Assembly: GCA_020436865.1 (NCBI GenBank)
Contig: JAGQXA010000983.1
Span: 1 to 6,739, forward strand
DNA length: 6,739 nt
Origin: Saprospiraceae bacterium
GTDB lineage: Bacteria > Bacteroidota > Bacteroidia > Chitinophagales > Saprospiraceae
Reading direction: 5' to 3'
The notes beneath the pieces were generated by a model. The model saw nothing but the letters and a program-made list of their open reading frames with translations. It searched no databases and had not been told where the DNA came from. This document shows, in pieces, positions 1 to 5,884 of this stretch. Positions within the stretch are counted from its first letter, which is position 1; each line of letters starts with the position of its first letter. Made by a program: the position numbers and the translations under genes.

Positions 1-1851
1 ACCGTCGCGCTTGGAAAAATTGGCGAACGAATTCTCACGCAGGTCCAGCCGCGACAAGCCGTTGTCGGTACTGATCCACAAGGCCGTATCGCCTTCCGGC
101 AGGATGCCGTTGACGAAGTTGTTGGCGAGGCCGTCTTCCGTGGTGTACCAACGGTAGGCCCCGGTTACCAGATCGATGCGGTTCAGTCCGGCCGGAGTGG
201 CCAGCCACAGATGGCCCTGCCCGTCCTCGAAGATCGCCAGGATCCGCTTGTGGCTCAGCTTGGCCGGATCGTCGGGGAAGTGGGTCAACCGATTCTGCTG
301 CAGGTCGAGGCGGTAAACGCCGTTTTCTATCGTGCCGATCCAAAGATAGCCGCTTCTCTGCCCGTGGTGCAGATAAGTGATATGGTAGGGGAAGGTGTCC
401 AGACGGCCCTCCGCATCGCGATAGCGGGTGGCCTGTTGTTCATTTTCGCGCAGGCGGTAAAGGTGCTTGCGAAAGCCGATCCACAACCTCCCGTCGCGGT
501 CGACCATGGGCATTCCACTGTCTTCCAGGCGGTCGTGAAAGAGCGTATCAACCTGCAGGGTCTTCAGATCGATCCGCAGTCCGTTGCCGGTGATCAAAGC
601 CTGCCGGTAGTAGGCCAGTCCGAAAGGGGCGTGCACGAAGTCATTCTGCCGAAAGAGAGGACGGAGTTCGCCGGTGGTCCGGTCGAGTTGGTGAATGGAG
701 TTGTAGTAGGAGAAGTAGAGATTTCCGGCCGGATCTTCGGCAATGCCTCGCATACTGCAAAAGCCGCTGCTGCAATAGCTGTTCCCCCCACTCAGATAGG
801 TCGAGAACAGCCGGCGCGACCGCACGATCTTGATAATGCCGAAATTCGAAGCGACCCAGATCACGCCGGCCTGGTCTTTGAAGACCTGCCGGTAGGTCGT
901 TTGATGTTTGGTGATCTCGCGGACCTCGCGGTTGAAGTCGTGCAATTCACCGCTGGCCGCGTGGTAGTACCACAGTTGATCGTCGCCGCAAAACCAGACG
1001 TCGCCGTTCTCTTCCACCAGAAAAGACTGGAAGGTTTCGCCGGTTTGCGGGAAGGGCGGCAGCGAAACCCGCTCGAATGCCGCCGCCGGACCGGTTTGCA
1101 CGTATAGCTCTCCGTTGGCCAACAGGGCGTAGATGCGCCCACCGCTCAGCCCCTGCAGGCCGACTACCCGTGCCTGCGAACGATCGTCGCCGCGGAAGGG
1201 AAAGGAATAGCGGTCGACGATCTCGCCGTCGGGCTGCATCAGCCAAAGCTCGTTCTCGAAGCCCGCTACCTCCACCAGCGAATCCGATAGCAGGATCGGG
1301 TGGTTTTCGTATTTGCCCGGGAGCCGCATATTCAGCAGCCGGGTGCCGGAAGCCGACCAATGTTGGAGATAACTTTCACCGGTTCGCTCGAAATAGGTAG
1401 CCATCCAGATCGAAGCATCGGGCCCGACAGCCAGATTACTAGGCGTTTGTTCTTCGCCCCGCGACAGGTTCTGAGTGTTGATCTGTAAATGGCTTACCTC
1501 CGCATCGAGAGGGTCGAAGGAGGTTAGAAAGTTGGGATGCACCAGCCAAAGCTGGCCGGTTCGGGAAAGCTCCATTTCGGTGATAACCGACTCGAACAAA
1601 GCGGTACCTTGTTCTTCCTTCCCGAAAAAAGTGAATTCATAGCCGTCGAACTTGTTCAACCCGTTGACCGTGGCGATCCAGATGAACCCGTTGGTATCCT
1701 GCAAGACCTTATAGACATTCCGATGCGAGAGGCCTTCCTCGAACCCATAGATCCTCACCTGGAACTCTTCGGTTTGCCCGTCTGCCGCTTGCCAGGAAGC
1801 CAGGGCAGCCATCACGAGCAGGAGCAGCATTGGGAAAGACACACGCATCAT
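1..1851 (-). CDS. Two-component-regulator-type beta-propeller sensor (Reg_prop repeats), N-terminal part, runs off left edge
   Basis: The minus strand is open from ATG at 1851 to the window edge, giving 617 residues without a stop; an in-frame TAA lies at 1894-1896, with no other ATG between. The protein starts with two Met codons and a Sec signal (hydrophobic core about residues 8-20, cleavage probably near 22-26). After that come repeated Reg_prop blades of the form D-x-x-G-x-(I/L)-W-(I/V/L)-(A/G)-(T/S). The clearest are near residues 41-72 (GLSHRNVYKVLQDTNGFIW), 323-341, 369-390, 448-466, 490-516, 538-562 and 588-604. In known family members such propellers form a periplasmic ligand sensor, followed by a Y_Y_Y domain, a membrane helix and a histidine kinase, hybrid AraC-type or LuxR-type output. 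That part is outside the window, so neither output nor ligand can be named. No polysaccharide-utilisation genes are visible on this side. The family assignment is confident; the exact class is not. Confidence 0.9.
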   Translation of the reverse strand, partial: MMRVSFPMLLLLVMAALASWQAADGQTEEFQVRIYGFEEGLSHRNVYKVLQDTNGFIWIATVNGLNKFDGYEFTFFGKEEQGTALFESVITEMELSRTGQLWLVHPNFLTSFDPLDAEVSHLQINTQNLSRGEEQTPSNLAVGPDASIWMATYFERTGESYLQHWSASGTRLLNMRLPGKYENHPILLSDSLVEVAGFENELWLMQPDGEIVDRYSFPFRGDDRSQARVVGLQGLSGGRIYALLANGELYVQTGPAAAFERVSLPPFPQTGETFQSFLVEENGDVWFCGDDQLWYYHAASGELHDFNREVREITKHQTTYRQVFKDQAGVIWVASNFGIIKIVRSRRLFSTYLSGGNSYCSSGFCSMRGIAEDPAGNLYFSYYNSIHQLDRTTGELRPLFRQNDFVHAPFGLAYYRQALITGNGLRIDLKTLQVDTLFHDRLEDSGMPMVDRDGRLWIGFRKHLYRLRENEQQATRYRDAEGRLDTFPYHITYLHHGQRSGYLWIGTIENGVYRLDLQQNRLTHFPDDPAKLSHKRILAIFEDGQGHLWLATPAGLNRIDLVTGAYRWYTTEDGLANNFVNGILPEGDTALWISTDNGLSRLDLRENSFANFSKRDG

Positions 1852-2336
1852 CTGACAGCCATCAAGTGTGGGTAAAATTAGAATATTTGGCACTTACCAC
1901 CTATGAATCGCCCTAATTTCTCCTTTCCGGACGGGCAGCTTCGGAGTCCTTTTGTTTTAAAACCAAATAAATAACTGAAAATCAGCTATTTGCGTGTAAA
2001 AATAGACTATGTGGAGAACTTTTTAACCGAAAGCGGGTAACTTTTATGCCCTTTATGCGTCTTATTTTAAAAGGAAGTTGCGGGTAAGAGGTAACCATTT
2101 GGGCCTCCCGGACATTAAGAGAGCGTAAACCGGGCCGCAATACAGACGAACTTCCTGACCTCACGGTGTCCAAACAGCTTCACGGGACGAGAATTAAGAA
2201 AACTTTAACATTTTTTGCCACGTACGGGGGGGAGTGTGAAAAAATTACATCTTCCCGCGGTACCAAAATTTTCGTTAAGGTCGTTTGAAAGAGATGAAAT
2301 AAAATTCAGATGTGGAAAACTTCCTTGTGCTACTGA

Positions 2337-2367
2337 TTGACTGATAACGGGTATTGAGATACCTTTG
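2337..2367 (+). promoter_or_regulatory. Bacteroidota-type -33/-7 promoter for the transglycosylase gene
   Basis: TTG at 2337-2339 is followed after exactly 20 bases by TACCTTTG at 2360-2367. This fits the known Bacteroidota housekeeping sigma consensus (TTG at -33, TAnnTTTG at -7, spacer about 19-21). The sequence continues GCAC, common after this element. Transcription would start near 2373-2376 and run into the transglycosylase gene, giving a 5' leader of about 170-210 bases depending on the start codon. It is a match by eye, not an experimental site. Confidence 0.7.
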
Positions 2368-2495
2368 CACCTTGAGTCCAAAAACGAATATCCATAAACG
2401 AACATTCACTTAATCCCAAACTCCCCTCCTATTAAAGAACAGCTTTTCTACACACGCACCCAGTAGTTTTATTGACATATTCAAAAACCGATACC

Positions 2496-2536
2496 GGAAC
2501 ACCGCGTTGGTGGTGCAGTTCCTTTAGTAGGTACTG
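2496..2536 (+). promoter_or_regulatory. Possible structured 5' leader, two mutually exclusive hairpins
   Basis: In the predicted leader of the transglycosylase mRNA, GGAAC (2496-2500) can pair with GTTCC (2518-2522), extended by ACC (2501-2503) with GGT (2512-2514) across a 3-base bulge. GCAGT (2515-2519) can instead pair with ACTGC (2532-2536). The two stems share bases 2518-2519 and could not form fully together. It matches no riboswitch class I recognise, and stems this short occur by chance. Confidence 0.2.
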
Positions 2537-2584
2537 CGATCAATGGAGGGGTGCTACCAGCTGTTTCGGATAAAAGTTTTTCCA

Positions 2585-3751
2585 ATGCAAATCCCATGTA
2601 CGATCCACCGGCTGGCGCTGGCAGGCTTCTTGTTTGCCTTCTCCATCGGTCACAACACCTTGAACGCTAACGCTGCTTTTTTGAACTCGATTGACGAAAC
2701 GGTTCTGCAGCAACGAGTTAGCCAACTGGAGTTACCTGTAACTCCCAAGTACAATGCCACGGTTCGCGAGTATATCCGCCGCTATGTCACCAGTGGGCAT
2801 AAAGACGCGGAAGAAATGCTCGGCCGTTCGGTGATCTATTTTCCCATTTTCGAATACTATCTGAACGTCTACCAGCTCCCGCAGGAACTCAAGTACCTGC
2901 CGATCGTGGAGTCGAACCTACGTCCGACAGTAGTATCCAACGCCGGCGCGACCGGCTTGTGGCAACTGATGCACTCGACGGCCAGCGAACTGGGACTTTC
3001 CGTCTCCGGTTCATTGGACGAGCGGCGCGACCCCTACAAAGCTACGGAAGCTGCCGTGCGCTATCTTTCCACTTTGTACAAGCGATTCGGCAGCTGGGAA
3101 CTGGCGCTGGCCGCCTATAACTGCGGTCCGGGCAACGTCAGCAAAGCCGTGCGTTTGTCGGGAAGCACCGACTTCTGGAAACTGCGGGAGTACCTACCCT
3201 CCGAAACGCGCCACTACATCCCCCGTTTCATCGCGGCCTCGTATGTCGTTAACCACTATCGGGAGCATAGCCTGCTGCCGGAGCGCCCGGAGTACGATCT
3301 GCAATTCACGCAAACGGTGAAGGTGTTCAGCGAACTGTCGTTCCAGAAGATCTCCTCGATCAGCCGTGTGCCGGTCAGTACGATCCGCGCGTTGAACCCG
3401 GCCTATCGCCAGAGCTACATTCCGCGCAGCAGCGGGGGCAACTTCCTGATCCTGCCGAAGATGGGCATGCAGGCCTTTAAAGACTACCTGAAGTGGTCGG
3501 GCTACCAGACGATCAAGACCGACGCCCCCCAGATCGCCGCCCAGGCCGCTCCCGGCGCCAGCCCGTTCAGTCCGGTCACGGTAACGATCGAATCGCCCGG
3601 CCAAACCCTGGCTTCGATCGCCGCTACCTACGGCTGCCGGACCGAAGTGTTGATGTCGTGGAATAGCCTGAGTTCAAGAGATCTGTACTTCCGTCAGGAA
3701 CTGGTTATCTATGTGCCGGAGGGGAGCCCGCTGGCCCTTCGCAACAACTGA
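2585..3751 (+). CDS. MltD-like membrane-bound lytic murein transglycosylase (GH23 SLT fold, LysM-like tail)
   Basis: The product (388 residues from this start) should cleave the MurNAc-GlcNAc bond of peptidoglycan non-hydrolytically, forming 1,6-anhydro-MurNAc ends, in the periplasm. Residues 1-30 form a Sec signal peptide (core about 10-21, cleavage near NANA-AF). The transglycosylase domain covers about 84-225: catalytic Glu109 in PIVESNL, then GATGLWQLM (122-129 region), AAYNCGPGNV (176-185) and TRHYIPRFIAASYV (208-221), all family hallmarks. Two degenerate LysM-like segments follow, about 243-291 and 332-378, which would bind glycan. An earlier in-frame ATG at 2543 (stop TAG at 2528-2530) would add 14 residues; I prefer 2585 because it leaves a normal short n-region before the hydrophobic core and is preceded by AT-rich sequence. 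The gene is likely monocistronic, with a promoter at 2337-2367 and a terminator at 3785-3820. The enzyme family is secure; the exact MltD subtype is less so. Confidence 0.93.
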   Translation: MQIPCTIHRLALAGFLFAFSIGHNTLNANAAFLNSIDETVLQQRVSQLELPVTPKYNATVREYIRRYVTSGHKDAEEMLGRSVIYFPIFEYYLNVYQLPQELKYLPIVESNLRPTVVSNAGATGLWQLMHSTASELGLSVSGSLDERRDPYKATEAAVRYLSTLYKRFGSWELALAAYNCGPGNVSKAVRLSGSTDFWKLREYLPSETRHYIPRFIAASYVVNHYREHSLLPERPEYDLQFTQTVKVFSELSFQKISSISRVPVSTIRALNPAYRQSYIPRSSGGNFLILPKMGMQAFKDYLKWSGYQTIKTDAPQIAAQAAPGASPFSPVTVTIESPGQTLASIAATYGCRTEVLMSWNSLSSRDLYFRQELVIYVPEGSPLALRNN

Positions 3752-3784
3752 GGCGCCTGATCGTCCTCCTGTCGCTTTCAAAGG

Positions 3785-3820
3785 AAAAGGGGGTGCACCG
3801 TTGTGGTGCGCCCCCTTTTT
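3785..3820 (+). terminator. Strong intrinsic terminator after the transglycosylase gene
   Basis: Fifteen bases AAAAGGGGGTGCACC (3785-3799) pair with GGTGCGCCCCCTTTT (3805-3819) around a five-base loop, with one G-T wobble and no mismatch; the right arm ends in a run of five T (3816-3820). It starts 34 bases after the transglycosylase stop codon. The A-run on the left arm would also supply a T-tract for the opposite strand, so it may act in both directions, although no minus-strand gene nearby needs it. It separates the transglycosylase from the next operon. Confidence 0.9.
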
Positions 3821-3917
3821 GCTTCCCGCAACTGCTCCTTGCAGCTTTCTTGCAGCAATCCGGTAGCCGTTGCCCGAATTTTTAGTAATTTCCGTGCGAC
3901 AAACCTGACCACTAGCT

Positions 3918-5081
3918 ATGGACGCCAACGGTATTATCGAAAAGACCGGAAATTACGTCACCACTCTGCTCAAGGAAAAACTGACGCCCGACCACACCTA
4001 TCACGATCTGGAACACACGCTGATGGTCAAAGCCGTAGCCGAACAGTTGGCCGATGAACTCAAAGTGCCGGACGATGAACGGGAAGCGCTGTCGCTGGCT
4101 GCCCTGTTACATGATGTTGGCTATGTCGACGCGTACGACGGGCACGAAGCCGTGAGCAAACAAATGGCCAAAGATTTTCTCCAGGACCAAGGATATCCGG
4201 AAGAAAAGATCGAACTGGTATCGAAGCTGATCGAGGCCACCCGGATGGAACACCAGCCCGGCACTGAACTCGAAAGCATCCTAAAAGATGCCGATCTCGT
4301 CAACCTGGCCCACCCCAACTACGAAGAACATCTCGCCAATCTGCGCCATGAATGGGCCGTTTTCCGCGGCGAAGAGTACAACGAACTTGCCTGGCTGGAA
4401 GAGAACATCCAGTTTCTGAAGAAGCACCGATACTTTACCGGCGTAGCCCGCGACAAGTTTCAATCTTCGAAAAAGGCCAATGAGAAAACCCTGAAAAAAA
4501 AGCTCAAACAGATGGCAAAAGCCGTTAAGAAAGTCGATAGCAGCTCTCTGCTGGCGGGCAACCGCAGTGCCCAGATGATGTTCAAAACCACGCTCCGCAA
4601 TCACATCGATCTGACCAATATTGCGGATAATAAGGCCAACATCATGCTGAGTATCAATGCGCTCATCATTACCATCACCATGCCCTTGCTGGCTTCCAAC
4701 GCCCAGGAAAACCCTTTCCTGCTCTTTCCGACCTCCATTTTGTTGACCACCTGCGTCATCTCCATCATTTTTGCTACGCTGGCCACCCGCCCGATCCGCA
4801 CCAAGGGGTTCACCCGCCTGGAAGATCTGCGGCAAGGCAAGACCAATCTCTTCTTCTTCGGCAACTTCTACAAGATGAACCTGGCCGACTACAAAAGCGG
4901 CATCCGGCAAGTGGTGTCCGACGAGGAAATCCTCGACGATACGATCATTACCGACCTGTTTTTCCTGGGAAAAGCCCTCGGCACCAAATTCTACCAACTT
5001 CGGATCTGCTACAGCGTGTTCATGGTCGGCGTGACGATCACCGTGATCTCCTTTGCCGTTGCCTTCCTGTTCAAGGGCTGA
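3918..5081 (+). CDS. HD-domain phosphohydrolase fused to Pycsar-effector-like (PycTM/DUF5706) membrane domain
   Basis: This 387-residue protein has two modules. The N-terminal HD domain (about 10-170) shows YHDLEHT (28-34), LLHDVGY (63-69), H76 and KDADLVNL (123-130). H33, H65, D66 and D124 or D126 are the expected metal ligands, so it should be a metal-dependent phosphohydrolase. A lysine-rich, probably helical linker (about 180-207) follows. The C-terminal module (about 215-387) has HIDLTNIADNKANIMLSIN leading into hydrophobic segments at about 242-260, 267-289 and 364-385. It closely resembles the PycTM/DUF5706 effector domain of cyclic-pyrimidine (Pycsar) systems. HD-PycTM fusions are, to my knowledge, common in Bacteroidota, often without a neighbouring cyclase, and none is seen here. 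The ATG at 3918 is the first possible start (in-frame TGA at 3906-3908). It probably forms an operon with the next gene, 34 bases away. The HD substrate and a defence role are unproven. Confidence 0.88.
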   Translation: MDANGIIEKTGNYVTTLLKEKLTPDHTYHDLEHTLMVKAVAEQLADELKVPDDEREALSLAALLHDVGYVDAYDGHEAVSKQMAKDFLQDQGYPEEKIELVSKLIEATRMEHQPGTELESILKDADLVNLAHPNYEEHLANLRHEWAVFRGEEYNELAWLEENIQFLKKHRYFTGVARDKFQSSKKANEKTLKKKLKQMAKAVKKVDSSSLLAGNRSAQMMFKTTLRNHIDLTNIADNKANIMLSINALIITITMPLLASNAQENPFLLFPTSILLTTCVISIIFATLATRPIRTKGFTRLEDLRQGKTNLFFFGNFYKMNLADYKSGIRQVVSDEEILDDTIITDLFFLGKALGTKFYQLRICYSVFMVGVTITVISFAVAFLFKG

Positions 5082-5115
5082 GCGACCCATTTTTTAACCC
5101 GTAAATCACCCTTTC

Positions 5116-5619
5116 ATGAAAATCCCCTACTCCTGGCTCCTGGCAGCCCTGGCTCTGCCTCTTTTTTCCGTTTGCCGTTCGGGCAACGGTGGCCCAAGCC
5201 GGGCCGATCAGGTCGAACAGGTTGCCCTGCAGTATTTTGCGACCTATGCCGAGCGCGAAGACTGGGACAAGCTCCTGTCCTTCTATCGCTCCGACCTGGA
5301 GTTCGAAGACGTAATGCTCTTGCTGGAACTCGACGGACTGGAAGACTTCAAGGAGTTCTACAACTGGCCCGACACCGGTTTTCATAAACTAGTGAAGGAA
5401 GAACCTCACCTGATACTCGAAGACCTGCTCGTCAACGACAGCACCGCCGTGGGGTATGGCTTTTTCAAGCCCTTCTACTGGTACGGTACCCTCTATGGCG
5501 AAGATCAACCCTATTTCTCCATCGTACTCACCTTCGACGACAGCCTCCGGATCAAGCGGCAAGTCGATTTCATCGAATATCCGGTCGATATCCTCTGCCG
5601 CTATTACGACGAAGATTGA
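5116..5619 (+). CDS. Small exported NTF2/SnoaL-like protein
   Basis: The 167-residue product begins MKIPYSW followed by a hydrophobic stretch (about 8-19) ending in SVC at 18-20, so it is probably exported. Cys20 could be a lipoprotein attachment site, but Val at -1 is unusual for a lipobox, so lipidation is uncertain. Residues about 31-155 have the feel of a cone-shaped NTF2/SnoaL fold: a first helix VEQVALQYFATYAERED with WDKLLSFYRSDLEFEDV, then alternating strands ending in FSIVLTFDDSLRIKRQVDFIEYP. Such folds often bind small molecules or act as enzymes, but no catalytic set can be assigned. The body is rich in acidic and aromatic residues. ATG at 5116 is the only reasonable start (in-frame TAA at 5095-5097). 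With 34 bases from the HD-PycTM gene and no convincing terminator between, co-transcription is likely. The fold assignment is tentative. Confidence 0.8.
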   Translation: MKIPYSWLLAALALPLFSVCRSGNGGPSRADQVEQVALQYFATYAEREDWDKLLSFYRSDLEFEDVMLLLELDGLEDFKEFYNWPDTGFHKLVKEEPHLILEDLLVNDSTAVGYGFFKPFYWYGTLYGEDQPYFSIVLTFDDSLRIKRQVDFIEYPVDILCRYYDED

Positions 5620-5655
5620 TCGCTTCAGGCCCTTCTTCACCAGGCCCCGGAGCCT

Positions 5656-5687
5656 AGTGATCCGATCAGTATACTGATCGGATCACT
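5656..5687. repeat. Perfect 32-bp palindrome, possible bidirectional terminator or protein-binding site
   Basis: AGTGATCCGATCAGTA (5656-5671) is followed directly by its exact reverse complement TACTGATCGGATCACT (5672-5687), with no spacer and no mismatch; pairing stops at the flanking T on both sides. It contains four GATC tetramers and a central GTATAC. It lies 36 bases after the NTF2-like stop codon and about 200 bases from the end of the convergent barrel gene. As RNA it would form a long hairpin with a small forced loop, so it may end transcription from both sides, but the following TAATTCG is a poor T-tract. The perfect symmetry also suits a dimeric DNA-binding protein or a dispersed repeat unit. 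Confidence 0.75.
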
Positions 5688-5884
5688 TAATTCGCAAATT
5701 CGCCGAACCTGCGCAACGACAGTTTTCGCGAAAAACGGACAGGCAGATTGGAGCAAATCCAAGCGGATCGCCAAAATTGCTGTTGATCATCAAATGTTTA
5801 CAGAAAAAACGAGAGAGAAGGGCGACAGCTTGTCAATTGCCGTAGCCTCCTAAAAGGGCGGATAAGCCACCCCATTTCCCCTCC

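Larger units (their letters stand above)
1852..2542. other. AT-rich intergenic region between divergent genes
   Basis: About 690 bases separate the minus-strand sensor start from the first possible start of the plus-strand transglycosylase. I find no convincing protein gene: the short open frames on the minus strand (1982-2173, 2205-2405) lack recognisable domains and lie in AT-rich, non-coding-looking sequence. No tRNA or rRNA fold is apparent. The visible signals are a Bacteroidota-type promoter at 2337-2367, an octamer GCGGGTAA occurring twice (2033-2040 and 2080-2087), a near-tandem CTTTATGC/CTTTTATGC block at 2041-2059 and a G7 run at 2226-2232. No clean CAAANNTA sequence (the reverse complement of the -7 consensus) was found to serve the minus-strand sensor gene, so its promoter remains unassigned. 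Confidence 0.6.

Noticed and set aside
211..1107. Long plus-strand open frame of 298 codons opposite the sensor gene
   Set aside because: It lies antisense to a continuous 617-codon frame with clear Reg_prop repeats and a signal peptide; its own translation shows no domain. GC-rich codon use produces such mirror frames.
2226..2232. Run of seven G as a phase-variable tract
   Set aside because: It lies in no gene and does not sit between promoter elements that I can identify, so there is no basis for a switching role.
1982..2405. Two small minus-strand open frames (63 and 66 codons) in the intergenic region
   Set aside because: There are no recognisable domains and the base composition is AT-rich and non-coding in appearance; the second overlaps the best promoter on the opposite strand.
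2473..2478. TTGACA resembling a sigma70 -35 box
   Set aside because: No matching -10 element follows at 16-18 bases, and Bacteroidota use a different consensus, which is met much better at 2337-2367.
3870..3893. TTG...TAATTTCC as a promoter for the HD-PycTM gene
   Set aside because: The spacer is only 13 bases and the -7 element deviates at its last two bases. A promoter is expected in this gap, but I cannot point to it.
4281..5090. Minus-strand open frame of 269 codons opposite the HD-PycTM gene
   Set aside because: It is antisense to a well-supported domain fusion; its translation is low-complexity, rich in Gly, Val, Gln and His, without membrane segments or motifs.
5074..5096. GGG...CCC followed by ATTTTTT between the HD-PycTM and NTF2-like genes, as a terminator
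   Set aside because: Only about three base pairs can form around an eight-base loop, too weak for an intrinsic terminator; it also overlaps the HD-PycTM stop codon.
5723..5734. 12-bp palindrome TTTTCGCGAAAA in the convergent gap
   Set aside because: It is short, with no second copy and no promoter beside it; it may be chance in a gap already holding the much stronger 32-bp palindrome.
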